Source: J014 sp964486055
GTDB lineage: Bacteria > Acidobacteriota > Blastocatellia > Pyrinomonadales > Pyrinomonadaceae
Reading direction: 5' to 3'
Assembly (NCBI GenBank): GCA_964486055.1
Contig: CAZALE010000001.1
Span: 496,001 to 560,000 of the forward strand
DNA: 64,000 bases
Shown here in pieces: positions 7,859 to 17,560 of the stretch (its first letter is position 1; the number at the start of each line of letters is the position of its first letter). The notes under the pieces are model-generated. The model ran no database searches. It saw only the letters and a list, made by a program, of their open reading frames with translations, and was not told where the DNA came from. Both the position numbers and the translations under genes were made by a program.

Positions 7859-8875
7859 ATGGCGAGCACTCTTAAAGATTCTTATGGACGAGTGATAACA
7901 GACTTACGAATTAGTCTGACTGATAGATGTAATTTTCGCTGTTTTTATTGCTTACCGCATGGAGAGCCTCCGCTGGCTAGCAAACAGAAAATACTCACCT
8001 TCGAGGAGATCGAAAGAGTAAGTAGCATATTCGTCTCACTGGGAATCCAGAAAATCAGGTTAACTGGAGGTGAACCACTACTTCGCAAAGACATAGAGAT
8101 TCTCATCAAAAAATTATCAGATTTGAAAAAACGGAATCCTCTCGGAGGTGAGTTGAAGGAAATTGCAATGACAACTAATGGATTCTCTCTGAGCAGTAGA
8201 GCCTTCGATCTGAAGCGTTGTGGCTTAGACAGAGTAACCATCTCACTCGATAGCCTCAAACGCGAAAAATTTCAAAAGATCACGGGAGTTGATAGACTGA
8301 ATGATGTTTTAGAAGCTATAGAGGCGTCTAAAAGAGCTGGATTAAATCCTGTGAAAGTGAACGCTGTGATAGTGCGAGGATGGAATGATGATGAAATAGT
8401 TGATCTAGCAACTTTCGCGCGTCAACATTCCCTCAATATGAGATTTATAGAGTACATGCCACTAGATTCAGCAAAGGGCTGGAGGCGCGAATTGGTAGTT
8501 TCGGGAAAGGAAATTTTTCAGAGAATAAACGAAGTTTATCCATTGACTCTCAAAAGAGATTCGAGAGGCAATGAGACCGCGTGGAGATACGTATTTCGCG
8601 ATGGTGTCGAGGCTGAAATTGGCATAATAGCCCCAATTACTGATATGTTCTGCGGTGCTTGCTCTAGAATCAGACTAACCGCTGATGGGCAGATAAGAAC
8701 TTGCTTGTTTTCAGTGAAAGAACATAATCTTCGCGATCTAATGCGTAGCGGCGCTACGGATACTCAAATCGCTGAATTCATAGAAAGCGTAACCTTAAAG
8801 AAAGAGCCTCGTCATTACATAAATGATATCAATTTCGTTCCAGCCTCCCGCTCGATGAGCCTTATCGGCGGCTGA
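7859..8875 (+). CDS. moaA: GTP 3',8-cyclase MoaA (molybdenum cofactor synthesis)
   Basis: 338 residues. This radical SAM enzyme catalyses the first step of molybdopterin synthesis. The N-terminal cluster motif CNFRCFYC is followed by LTGGEPLLR. The C-terminal cluster is shown by FCGACSRIRLTADGQIRTCLF, and the protein ends in Gly-Gly, needed for activity in MoaA. It is separated from moaC (15818) by about 7 kb, so the Moco genes are scattered. The promoter at 7813-7842 serves it alone. Confidence 0.95.
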   Translation: MASTLKDSYGRVITDLRISLTDRCNFRCFYCLPHGEPPLASKQKILTFEEIERVSSIFVSLGIQKIRLTGGEPLLRKDIEILIKKLSDLKKRNPLGGELKEIAMTTNGFSLSSRAFDLKRCGLDRVTISLDSLKREKFQKITGVDRLNDVLEAIEASKRAGLNPVKVNAVIVRGWNDDEIVDLATFARQHSLNMRFIEYMPLDSAKGWRRELVVSGKEIFQRINEVYPLTLKRDSRGNETAWRYVFRDGVEAEIGIIAPITDMFCGACSRIRLTADGQIRTCLFSVKEHNLRDLMRSGATDTQIAEFIESVTLKKEPRHYINDINFVPASRSMSLIGG

Positions 8876-9178
8876 GATTTTATTTCTTGCTTTTCAATGA
8901 TAACTATCGTCGACTCCAGATAAAACAATGCCACTGGTGCAGATTTTGAATATCAGTTGAACCGGTTTGCTTGTAAGGTTTAAAAAACTGAAAAATCTTA
9001 ATTTACTACCTGTTTCGGAAGTCCTTTTGTGAATGCTGCACCAGCATATCGATCCAGTCACAGCTTTGGTCAATCCAATTGAAGAGATTATTAACGTTTA
9101 AGTAGTAAGATTAACGATTCCTCACGTACTTAGCTTTGTTGAGGCAACAATAAACTCTACAGGATGATCTGCAGAGTA
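8876..9178. other. 303-base intergenic region between convergent moaA and aldehyde dehydrogenase genes
   Basis: No gene is recognised. The only clear structure is a short hairpin, ATGCTG-cac-CAGCAT at 9033-9047, without a T tract. Confidence 0.5.
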
Positions 9179-10636
9179 TCACGTAAGCCAAGGAAATATG
9201 CGCCCGCTGTAATTCACATAAACGCCTTTCAATTTCGTGTAATTTTCTATCGCTTCCAGACCAAAGTTATAACCACTGCCACTTAAGTTTCTTATACCCG
9301 CTGGCATTTGAGGGACAATGTAAGATGGCATGTTCACGAAGACCAATCCGGCATCGAGTGAGCTAGCTACGCGATATAGTCGGTTTACATCTTGCGTCCA
9401 GAAATAGGCACCAAGGCCATAGTCAGAGTTGTTGGCTAACTCAATGGCTTCTTGCTCAGTTTTAAATGAAGTTATACCTATCACGGGACCAAATATTTCT
9501 TCCTTCCAAATTCGCATATTGGGATGCATGTCGATGAAAACAGTCGGATTTAAAAAGTATCCTCTCTGTAACTCTAAAGGTCTTGTTCCCCCGAAAATCA
9601 ACTTCGCGCCCTCAGATTTCCCAATCTCTATGTAATCGAGAACTCGATCTAATTGTTTCTGTGATATGAGTGGTCCACAGTTAGTTTGAGAATCAAAAGG
9701 ATCTCCTACTCGTATTCTCTTGACCTTTTCGATTAAACTCTCTAAAAATCTGTCTAAGATTGGTTCTTCGACCAGAATTCTAGATGCAGCCAGACAGAAC
9801 TGGCCATTGTTCCCAAGACCGGATTGTAACACTCCATTGACAGCTAATTCTAAGTCCGCATCCGAAAAGACTACATTAGCTGATTTCCCACCCATCTCTA
9901 ATAGGACCGGTTTCGCCATATCTGCACATTGCATACCGATCGTTCTTCCAACTTTTGATGAACCTGTGAATGCAATTTTTTTGACTTTCGGATGCTTCAC
10001 TAGGTGTTGGCCTGTCTTTCCGTCACCATGAACAACATTAACGACACCAGGGGGAAAACCTACGTCCAGAAGAATCTTAGCTAACATCGTTACGGTAAGT
10101 GGTGTTTGCTCGGCCATTTTAATTACCACCGTATTTCCACACGCCAAAGCAATACACAATTTAATACTTGCCATTACAATCGGAAAATTCCACGGAGCTA
10201 TCGCTCCGACGACTCCATATGGTTCTCTTATCGCATAACGATGGACTCCAAATTCGTTTGCTACTACCGGAGTTCTTATCTTATCGCAAGCACCAGCGTA
10301 AAATCTCCAAAAATCGGCAGCGAAGGGTATGTCCACTTTTAGATTCGATTGGTAGGTTTTACCAGAATCCTGAGTTTCTGCTTTTGCCAACTCCTCTGCT
10401 TGCTCTAGAAGTTTATCAGCTACTTTGTATATCAATTTTCCTCTCTCGATTGGAGATAATGCCGACCACTCTCGAAATGCCTTATGAGCAGATTCAACAG
10501 CTAAATCCACATCTTCGGCCTCACCATAAGCTACCTCAGCTATGATTTGTTCGGTTGACGGATTCTCCGAAAAAAACGTCTTACCTGACTTGGAGCTAAC
10601 TTCTTTCCCATCTATTATGTGACATATCTTTTCCAT
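9179..10636 (-). CDS. NAD(P)-dependent aldehyde dehydrogenase
   Basis: 485 residues, ALDH superfamily. Visible are the cofactor loop GAIAPWNFPIVMA, VVIKMAEQTP (the usual KPAEQTP with Pro replaced by Met), FTGSSKVG, the general base Glu in LLEMGGKSANVV, the nucleophile Cys in NNGQFCLAASR, and KEEIFGPV. The C-terminal motif is PAGIRNLSGSG rather than the common PFGGxKxSGxG, so it sits off the main subfamilies. It resembles betaine-aldehyde and hydroxymuconic-semialdehyde dehydrogenases, but the substrate cannot be assigned. It stands alone, with its own promoter at 10647-10674 and almost no leader. Confidence 0.87.
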   Translation of the reverse strand: MEKICHIIDGKEVSSKSGKTFFSENPSTEQIIAEVAYGEAEDVDLAVESAHKAFREWSALSPIERGKLIYKVADKLLEQAEELAKAETQDSGKTYQSNLKVDIPFAADFWRFYAGACDKIRTPVVANEFGVHRYAIREPYGVVGAIAPWNFPIVMASIKLCIALACGNTVVIKMAEQTPLTVTMLAKILLDVGFPPGVVNVVHGDGKTGQHLVKHPKVKKIAFTGSSKVGRTIGMQCADMAKPVLLEMGGKSANVVFSDADLELAVNGVLQSGLGNNGQFCLAASRILVEEPILDRFLESLIEKVKRIRVGDPFDSQTNCGPLISQKQLDRVLDYIEIGKSEGAKLIFGGTRPLELQRGYFLNPTVFIDMHPNMRIWKEEIFGPVIGITSFKTEQEAIELANNSDYGLGAYFWTQDVNRLYRVASSLDAGLVFVNMPSYIVPQMPAGIRNLSGSGYNFGLEAIENYTKLKGVYVNYSGRIFPWLT

Positions 10637-10646
10637 TTGTATTAAC

Positions 10647-10674
10647 TTTATAACGAATCCATCATCCTAATCAA
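10647..10674 (-). promoter_or_regulatory. promoter of the aldehyde dehydrogenase gene
   Basis: Read on the minus strand: TTGATT (10674-10669), a 16-base spacer, TATAAA (10652-10647), then ten bases to the ATG at 10636. The predicted leader is only about 3-5 bases, and no Shine-Dalgarno is present. Confidence 0.6.
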
Positions 10675-10805
10675 GCTTACAGAGTTTTGGCGAGATCAGA
10701 TCTGATTATTTTTCGACGGGCGTAGTTATTTCGCCTTTGGGTAGTGGATTTTGAAACTGAAAAACTCGGCTTTGAGTTGGGTTGTATGCTATGATTATAG
10801 GCTTT

Positions 10806-12149
10806 ATGGGGAAACTATTTGGAACTGATGGAATTCGGGCAAGAGCGGGAGATTTTCCTTTAGATGTAGACACCGTAAGAGCAGTGGGATACTTACTGGC
10901 TAGATATTTCCTAGAAAAACTAAACAGACCACCGAGATTCTTGATTGGTCGAGACACTCGCGAATCTGGTCCTTGGATCGAGAAAGCTTTTCGAGAAGGG
11001 GCGGTGATTTCAGGAGCTACGTGTGAGTCAGTGGGGGTTATTACTACTCCGGGGGTGGCTTTTTTGACTCAGAATTTTGATTTTGATGCAGGTGTTGTGA
11101 TTAGTGCTTCTCACAATCCTTTTTACGATAATGGAATAAAAATTTTCTCTTCATCCGGAAAAAAGTTAGACGATGAGATTGAGAGATACGTAGAGGAGAA
11201 GATTTTATCAGGGTTTAAAATTTCGCCGGCTGAAGCGCTCGATGTTCGAGCGTCAGTCGATCCAGCGTATTACAAAGCCTATCTTGATCATTTAACGAGG
11301 ACTTTTGATCATTTGAAATTGGACAATCTAAAGCTGATAATTGACTGCGCTAATGGTGCCGCTTCTCTTTTAGCCTCACAATTGTTCTCACATTTTGGCT
11401 GTCAGGTGAAATTAATAAATGCCGAACCGAATGGAAGGAACATAAACGAAAACTGCGGTTCATTGCATGTAGATAACTTGAGAGAGGAGGTTTTGAAGGT
11501 TGCTGCTGATATTGGCATTGCATTCGATGGAGATGCGGATAGAGTTATTTTTATCGATGAGAATGGGGAGACGGTTGATGGTGACGGCATTTTGTATGTT
11601 TTATCTGACTTCCTGAGACGACAAGGCAAGTTGAAAAATGGAATTGTAGTTGCTACAGTCATGAGCAATATTGGATTGGAGCTTGCCTTAGAAAAAAAGG
11701 GGTTAAAGTTAGCGCGAGTTGCAGTAGGGGACAAATATGTGCTAGATGAGCTTTTAAGAACTGGCAGCGATTTAGGTGGCGAGCAGTCAGGGCATGTGAT
11801 ACTACCGTTTCGCTCACTCGCAGGTGATGGGATGCAAACTTCTTTGTTCATTCTAAAAGCAATGTCAGAAGCTCAGAAACCACTTTCAGATCTAACTAAA
11901 GGACTCATTCGGTTCCCACAAATCTTGCTCAATGTTGCAGTAAAACAGAAAAAACCATTTGAGCAAGCCCCTCAAGTAATCAGGGTGCTTCGTGAGATAG
12001 AGAAGGAGATAGCAGAGAAGGGAAGAGTACTGCTTCGATACTCAGGAACTGAAAATTTAGCTAGGATTATGATAGAGGGTGAAGATGAAGCTAGAATAAA
12101 AACACAAGCACTCATGTTGGCAGAGGCGATAAGAACCGAACTAGGATAA
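10806..12149 (+). CDS. glmM: phosphoglucosamine mutase GlmM
   Basis: 447 residues from ATG 10806. Eight upstream in-frame codons from 10782 are possible, but the family starts at MGKLFGTDGIRARAG. The enzyme converts glucosamine-6-P to glucosamine-1-P for UDP-GlcNAc and peptidoglycan. Markers are GTDGIR, the phosphoserine loop VVISASHNPFYDNGIKIF, the metal loop DGDADRVIFID, GEQSGHVIL, and the phosphate-binding RYSGTENLARIM. Length is normal. A TATGAT at 10790-10795 ends ten bases before the ATG and no Shine-Dalgarno is seen, again suggesting a very short leader. It is divergent from the aldehyde dehydrogenase gene. Confidence 0.95.
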   Translation: MGKLFGTDGIRARAGDFPLDVDTVRAVGYLLARYFLEKLNRPPRFLIGRDTRESGPWIEKAFREGAVISGATCESVGVITTPGVAFLTQNFDFDAGVVISASHNPFYDNGIKIFSSSGKKLDDEIERYVEEKILSGFKISPAEALDVRASVDPAYYKAYLDHLTRTFDHLKLDNLKLIIDCANGAASLLASQLFSHFGCQVKLINAEPNGRNINENCGSLHVDNLREEVLKVAADIGIAFDGDADRVIFIDENGETVDGDGILYVLSDFLRRQGKLKNGIVVATVMSNIGLELALEKKGLKLARVAVGDKYVLDELLRTGSDLGGEQSGHVILPFRSLAGDGMQTSLFILKAMSEAQKPLSDLTKGLIRFPQILLNVAVKQKKPFEQAPQVIRVLREIEKEIAEKGRVLLRYSGTENLARIMIEGEDEARIKTQALMLAEAIRTELG

Positions 12150-12292
12150 CACTGCAAAGTATCCCAGTATCAGAATTTTGCGGAGTTTTTTATTTGAACG
12201 TATAAAAAATCGGCTGATTATGGCTTCTAGCCATTTATCGAGTGATTTGAGTCTTTATCAATTTTTTATTTCGGACACAAGGCAATTTTTTG

Positions 12293-14116
12293 ATGATGTC
12301 CAAGAGATTTTATGACATGAAGCTGCGCTATGGAGTTATCGCAGGGCTTGTGCTCATGCTTTTTTCCATGTATCCACAACTAAAACTGTGGTATGCTCAA
12401 GGAGCCGATTGGAAGGGTCATTATGCGTACAATGATATCGATGAAGTTGCTTATGCAGCTTATCTAAAGGCTCTGATAGATGGCCGATCGCGGCTAAACG
12501 ATCCTTACACGGGACGCGATAAAACATTACAAGAAAAGAATGAAGAATCGCTTTTCTCTATTCAGTTCCTTGCACCTTACTCAATTGCGATCCTCGCGCG
12601 CTTAGCTGGCATCTCGGCTGCCTCTGCCATGTGGCTCTCAGGTGCCGCATTTGCTTTTTTGATCGGATTAGTTTTGTTCGTTTTTTTTCACCTCATTGCT
12701 AGAGATTCGATTTTTGCGATGATGGGGGCGTTATTGACTATTTGTACCGGTGCGTTGGCTGCAGGCGAGGGAGCTATCGGTGAGCTACTAGGATTTGGTT
12801 TTCCTTATCCGTATTTTCCAGGCTTCAGGAGATATGTTCCGATAGTGGCTCTTTTTGCTTTTTTTGCAACACTAACAATGGTTTGGATGATGTTCATTAG
12901 CGAGTCGATTAAAAAGCGAGTGCTTTTTTGCATCCTAGCCTCCATTGGATTTTCGGTCTGTCTTTTCTCATATTTTTATATTTGGACTACTGCACTCGCT
13001 TGGTTCATTTCTCTAGCCGTAATTTTCCCATTGTTTCGCCCCTTAATGTGGAAACAGAATTTTCAGGCAGTCTCTGCCTTACTTTTTGCATGCTCCTTGC
13101 CAATTATACCTTACGCAATAATGCTCTCTCATCGCTCACAAACGCTCGATCAAGTACAGTTATTGGTTTTTACGCGGGAATTAGACCTCTTGCGCGTTCC
13201 GGAGCTGATTTGCTTTTTCATGTTAGGAGTAATTATTTTATTGGCGATCGCTAAATGTATTAACATTCGTGATCGACTGGTAATTTTTACGATTTCTTTA
13301 TTACTCGTTCCTCCGATCACTTTTAATCAGCAATTAATAACTGGTCGAGTGTTACAGCCGATTCATTATCAGGTTTTCATAGGAAATTACGTAGCCTCAC
13401 TTTGCATGGTGCTACTTTTATGGATATTTGTGTCTACGCTTAAAAAGGGACGAAATTTCAAATCGTTATGGATTGTCTTATGTATTCTCTCGGTATTATG
13501 GGGACTGATTGAATGCCATTATACAGTCAGACCACTTGATGAAGCCAATGTGTGGCGCGATGAGGCAGTGCCAGTTGGTAAACGACTTGCTGAATTGGCA
13601 GAGGCGGAGGGCAACGATAAGGTAGTTTTCGCGCCTGATCTGATCCAAGGCGACGATATGCCTACCTTGACCTCTCAGCCAGTTCTTTGGGCTCGGCATC
13701 AGCACATATTCCCAGGAGTGAGTTGGGAGGAAAGCAAGCAAAGATACTATCAACACTTATATTTCTCAGGGATTGATAAAGATGACCTGATTTACTTGAT
13801 GGAAAATGGAGACTTCGTTTCGATAATTGCGCTTTTTGGTTGGGGTAAACATACGGACAGACTGAATCCAGAGTATGAGCCGCTTACATATGGAGAAATT
13901 TATCAAGAGGCTGATCGTTTCAATGAATACATAAAGAGTTTCAACCCGAGCAGTTCCCCAGGCACGATTCTGTCTTACATAGTAGTACCGGCCGATTGGG
14001 ATATGGATTTTTCGAACATAGATCGCTGGTATCACAGGAGTGAACCAGAAATTCATGGTAGATACTTGCTGTATAAGTTGAATCTAAGAGAAGAGATCTG
14101 CACATGCCGTGATTGA
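12293..14116 (+). CDS. polytopic membrane protein, GT-C glycosyltransferase-like
   Basis: About 607 residues. ATG 12293 is preferred (AAGG 10 bases upstream); TTG 12290 and ATG 12296 are alternatives. There are roughly ten or more hydrophobic spans up to residue ~400, then a soluble C-terminal domain of about 200 residues. The first loop carries acidic residues (YAYNDIDEVAYAAYLKAL), the position where GT-C enzymes using lipid-linked sugars keep their catalytic Asp. The C-terminal region has VVFAPDLIQGDDMP and ends CTCRD. GT-C membership is inferred from topology and the acidic loop; I do not recognise the exact family. lysS follows 37 bases later but has its own promoter. Confidence 0.6.
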   Translation: MMSKRFYDMKLRYGVIAGLVLMLFSMYPQLKLWYAQGADWKGHYAYNDIDEVAYAAYLKALIDGRSRLNDPYTGRDKTLQEKNEESLFSIQFLAPYSIAILARLAGISAASAMWLSGAAFAFLIGLVLFVFFHLIARDSIFAMMGALLTICTGALAAGEGAIGELLGFGFPYPYFPGFRRYVPIVALFAFFATLTMVWMMFISESIKKRVLFCILASIGFSVCLFSYFYIWTTALAWFISLAVIFPLFRPLMWKQNFQAVSALLFACSLPIIPYAIMLSHRSQTLDQVQLLVFTRELDLLRVPELICFFMLGVIILLAIAKCINIRDRLVIFTISLLLVPPITFNQQLITGRVLQPIHYQVFIGNYVASLCMVLLLWIFVSTLKKGRNFKSLWIVLCILSVLWGLIECHYTVRPLDEANVWRDEAVPVGKRLAELAEAEGNDKVVFAPDLIQGDDMPTLTSQPVLWARHQHIFPGVSWEESKQRYYQHLYFSGIDKDDLIYLMENGDFVSIIALFGWGKHTDRLNPEYEPLTYGEIYQEADRFNEYIKSFNPSSSPGTILSYIVVPADWDMDFSNIDRWYHRSEPEIHGRYLLYKLNLREEICTCRD

Positions 14117-14145
14117 TTGGTTTTGTTTTTAAACTGCCTTATAAT
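14117..14145 (+). promoter_or_regulatory. lysS promoter
   Basis: TTGGTT (14117-14122), a 17-base spacer and a perfect TATAAT (14140-14145). The ATG at 14154 begins 9 bases after the end of the -10 box and lacks a Shine-Dalgarno, so the message is probably leaderless. Confidence 0.7.
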
Positions 14146-14153
14146 CGTGTTTT

Positions 14154-15821
14154 ATGTCCATAATTGATACAAAATCTCAAACGATTCTGGATGCTGGAAT
14201 AATCGAATGCAATGACCAAGTAAAAACCAGGATAGAGCATCTTCGAGCGTTGCAAGAGATAGTTGGCAATGTTTATCCCAATAAGTTTGAGCGCTCGCGA
14301 ATTTCTGGATCTGAAGACAGCATAACTAATTTGCTTTCGCTGCCAATTATCCGCCAAGTTTTGGAGACGATAAAGAACTTCAAATCAGATGAGAAACCTC
14401 CGGCGGAATTGAAGGATAATCTTAATCAGAAACTGCGGGGATTAGGTGGCGTTCGGATAGCTGGAAGATTAGCCACTCCTCCGCGTATCATGGGTAAGGC
14501 CGCATTTGTGCATCTTTCCGACGGAGTTTCTAGACTACAGGTTTATTTTCGTAAAGGCGACTTCAAGATAGCTACCTTCAAAAAAGAGGTCAATAATGAT
14601 GACGTTGAACTTAATTGGAAAGCGTTCCAGTTGATAGATCACGGCGATTTCATTGGCGTTGAAGGATTTTTGTTTTTAACAAACACGGGCGAATTAACCG
14701 TTCATGTCGAAAAATTTCAGTTTTTAGCTAAAGCTTTGTTACCGATGCCGGATAAGATGCACGGAGTATCAGATCCGGAGATTCGTCAACGCCGCCGCTA
14801 TGTGGATTTGATTGCATCGAGTTTGCAAATAGAGCATGAAGGTCTAACAACACGAGAGGTATTTGAACGCAGAGCTAAAATCATCTCCACCATTCGCAGG
14901 TTTTTGGATGAAAGGGGGTTTGTGGAGGTTGAGACTCCGATGTTAAGTGCCGTAGCCTCTGGTGCTGCGGCGCGACCATTCATTACTCATCATAACGCTT
15001 TAGACATAAATCTATATGCGAGAATTGCTCCAGAGCTTTATCTAAAAAGATTATTAGTTGGTGGCTTCGAGAGGGTTTATGAATTAGGGCGGAACTTCCG
15101 TAATGAGGGCATTTCTTATAAACACAATCCAGAGTTTACAATGCTAGAGTTTTACTGTGCTTACATGGACGCAAACGCAATGATGGATTTGTGTGAACAG
15201 CTGCTCAAGGAGGTAGTACAGAAAACAACTGGTTCTCTGCAGATAGAATACGAAGGTAAGCAGATCGATTTCAGTAACTTTGAGCGACTCACGATGCGAG
15301 ACGCTATAAGAAGGGTAGCTTCAGGGGTTGAGATTACCGATGAAAACATCCTCACGCTTTTTGAGGAGCTTGTAGAACCTACTTTGACTCAGCCGACTTT
15401 TATAATTGGCTTTCCAAGATTGATCTCTCCTCTTTCGAAGGCGTCAATTGATAACCCTGACATTGCCGAAAGATTTGAGCTCTTCATAAGCGGGATGGAA
15501 GTAGCGAATGGATTTTCTGAATTAAATGATCCGCAGGACCAGTATGAACGTTTTGTTGATCAGATGAGGAAAAGAGAGAGAGGAGATGAGGAGGCGATGA
15601 TGTTAGATGAGGACTACATAAGAGCCTTGTCCTACGGAATGCCTCCAGCAGCTGGAATAGGCATAGGCATTGATCGCTTGGTCATGTTATTGACTAATAA
15701 ACACTCAATAAGGGATGTAATCCTATTTCCCCATCTTAGACCTGAGAAAAATACTTCTAATCAAGAATCAGATTCAGAGAAGATACATGCAGACGAAAAG
15801 GAAATATCAGCTGAAAAATGA
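14154..15821 (+). CDS. lysS: lysyl-tRNA synthetase, class II
   Basis: 555 residues. The N-terminal OB-fold anticodon-binding domain includes VRIAGRLATPPRIMGKAAFVHL; the class II core has motif 1 (FLDERGFVEVETPML), motif 2 (FRNEGISYKHNPEFTMLEFY) and motif 3 (GIGIGIDRLVMLL). It charges tRNA-Lys. Compared with typical bacterial LysRS (about 500), there is an insertion of roughly 40-50 residues before the OB-fold (after YPNKFERS) and an acidic tail after the usual end at HLRPE. Its stop overlaps the moaC start by ATGA, so translation of the two is coupled. Confidence 0.95.
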   Translation: MSIIDTKSQTILDAGIIECNDQVKTRIEHLRALQEIVGNVYPNKFERSRISGSEDSITNLLSLPIIRQVLETIKNFKSDEKPPAELKDNLNQKLRGLGGVRIAGRLATPPRIMGKAAFVHLSDGVSRLQVYFRKGDFKIATFKKEVNNDDVELNWKAFQLIDHGDFIGVEGFLFLTNTGELTVHVEKFQFLAKALLPMPDKMHGVSDPEIRQRRRYVDLIASSLQIEHEGLTTREVFERRAKIISTIRRFLDERGFVEVETPMLSAVASGAAARPFITHHNALDINLYARIAPELYLKRLLVGGFERVYELGRNFRNEGISYKHNPEFTMLEFYCAYMDANAMMDLCEQLLKEVVQKTTGSLQIEYEGKQIDFSNFERLTMRDAIRRVASGVEITDENILTLFEELVEPTLTQPTFIIGFPRLISPLSKASIDNPDIAERFELFISGMEVANGFSELNDPQDQYERFVDQMRKRERGDEEAMMLDEDYIRALSYGMPPAAGIGIGIDRLVMLLTNKHSIRDVILFPHLRPEKNTSNQESDSEKIHADEKEISAEK

Positions 15822-16303
15822 GTAATTCCCCAAAACAAGGTGAGCCAGGAAAAGTTTGGATGAGTGATATATCTGATAAACCTGTGTCATCTAGAACTGC
15901 TGTGGCTTCGGCAAAGGTTTTTCTGAACACTGAGACTCTCGATGCGCTGCGAAAAGGAAACGTATCAAAGGGTGATGTGCTCACCGTAGCCAAAATAGCC
16001 GGGGTAATGGCAGCTAAGAGAACATCAGATTTAATACCTCTTTGTCATCCCATAAGGATTTCAAAGATTGATCTAAGACTAGAGATCTGTGATTACGGAA
16101 TTTATTTAGAGTCTGAGGTAAAAGCCGATGAGAAAACTGGTGTTGAGATGGAAGCTTTAACCGCTGTAACGATAGCTGCCTTGACCGTATACGATATGTG
16201 CAAGCCACTTCAAAAGGATATAGAAATTGGTGAAATCCGATTAGAGCTGAAAACAGGCGGTAAAAGTGGAGATTTTCGTCGCTACAGAGAGAAAAAGTCC
16301 TAA
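15818..16303 (+). CDS. moaC: cyclic pyranopterin monophosphate synthase MoaC
   Basis: 161 residues. It acts after MoaA, turning 3',8-cyclo-GTP into cyclic pyranopterin monophosphate. Diagnostic segments are SDLIPLCHP, the catalytic TGVEMEALTAVT and TVYDMCKPLQKD. The ATG lies in an ATGA overlap with lysS, an unusual pairing of a tRNA synthetase with a cofactor gene, so expression is tied to lysS rather than to moaA. Confidence 0.95.
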   Translation: MSNSPKQGEPGKVWMSDISDKPVSSRTAVASAKVFLNTETLDALRKGNVSKGDVLTVAKIAGVMAAKRTSDLIPLCHPIRISKIDLRLEICDYGIYLESEVKADEKTGVEMEALTAVTIAALTVYDMCKPLQKDIEIGEIRLELKTGGKSGDFRRYREKKS

Positions 16304-16475
16304 GCATGTCTTCTTGATAACTTTCGGTAACTTCATTCTCATCTGATTTCAACCTTTAATTTTTACCAATTAAATCCTAAAAATTCTCCTGCTTTCATTT
16401 AATGCATGTTATCATAGGCTTATAGAATTAGAAGCTTTGTTAGAGGAAGACTAAAGAGCTGAAGAGGGTAAGATA

Positions 16476-17255
16476 ATGAGACTAGTTAAGGATACAAAAT
16501 CACCTATCAGATTATTGATGCTGGCCACATTTGTAACATTAATTCTGTGGTTCATCCCATATGCCGACTGGCTTGTTTATCCGATAAGACTTTTTGTTAC
16601 TCTGATTCACGAAAGCTCTCATGCGGTAGTGGGCGCTTTAACAGGGGCCTCCATAAAAGGTTTGGTAGTATTACCAAATGGCGAAGGTTTTGTATTGGCT
16701 AGCTTTGATAATTGGTTTTCTGGTCTCATGTTATCAAGTGCGGGCTATTTGGGAACTACTGCTTGTGGAGCGATTTTATTAGTATTGATTCGTAATCAGA
16801 TCGATTCGAAATTTATTTTATTAAGCGGATCGATATTACTAGGAATCATAACTTTCCTTTTTGCATTTTTGATACCTTCATTGAATCTATTTGAACTCGT
16901 ATCAGCAGGGAATGTCGTTTTTACTCTTATTGTTTGTATTAGTACCATTGGCTTTCTCCTACTTGTTGCTTTTAAGTGTAGTCAAGGGCTGCAGGATTTT
17001 GTAGTTTCATTCCTAGCAGTGCAGCTTATTTTGAATGCGCTACTGGATCTCAAAACTCTTTTCATCTTAAATGCCCCAATTCTCGGATCTCACATAAACA
17101 CGGATGCAAATAACATGGCTAATATAACTGGTGTCCCAGCGATAGTTTGGGTAATTATATGGATTATACTTTCTGTTATTATGGTTTCCATCGCACTTAG
17201 ACTTTATGTCATCGCTCAGCGAACTAAACATCAGCTGCCTTTCGATAATGATTAA
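16476..17255 (+). CDS. M50B-type membrane metalloprotease-like protein
   Basis: 259 residues with about six membrane spans. Zinc-site motif HESSHAVVGALTG (HExxH, residues about 46-50) lies in an early helix, followed by IKGLVVLPNGEGF, the layout of Peptidase_M50B (site-2-protease-like) proteins. The second M50 motif with its Asp ligand is not obvious, so activity is uncertain. AGAGGG precedes the ATG and TATAGA near 16420 may be a -10. It stands alone. Substrate unknown; relatives act in intramembrane cleavage. Confidence 0.75.
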   Translation: MRLVKDTKSPIRLLMLATFVTLILWFIPYADWLVYPIRLFVTLIHESSHAVVGALTGASIKGLVVLPNGEGFVLASFDNWFSGLMLSSAGYLGTTACGAILLVLIRNQIDSKFILLSGSILLGIITFLFAFLIPSLNLFELVSAGNVVFTLIVCISTIGFLLLVAFKCSQGLQDFVVSFLAVQLILNALLDLKTLFILNAPILGSHINTDANNMANITGVPAIVWVIIWIILSVIMVSIALRLYVIAQRTKHQLPFDND

Positions 17256-17560
17256 CCTCTGCATGAATATTTTTTAATTCGATTTCCTGAAGTCGCTGCA
17301 AATAACAACAAAAGCATCATCTCTACTTTAGGCTATTTAAACGAGTCAGTATCGGATAATATGCGTCACACATAGAATTCATCCTGAGATCCTTTGTCTT
17401 TGCTCGAAAGTTTACTCAAATAGTACTCTTTAATCTCAGCGTTGATGCTATTGCAGTAACATGAGAATCTATTTAAAGAGATGTTATGATCCGTGTATTG
17501 TCAGCGAGTGCGGCACTCTGGTTAAAAGTTTCGTAGCTTTTCCTGGGATGGTCATCTTGT
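17256..17560. other. 305-base region before the NFACT gene
   Basis: No gene is seen. A TATGAT near 17485 is a possible -10, giving a leader of about 70 bases for the gene at 17561. Within that leader, GAGTG-cgg-CACTC can form a small hairpin near 17506-17518. Confidence 0.45.

Noticed and set aside
10106..10545. Plus-strand ORFs of 78 and 125 codons
   Set aside because: Both are shadows of the aldehyde dehydrogenase gene on the other strand.
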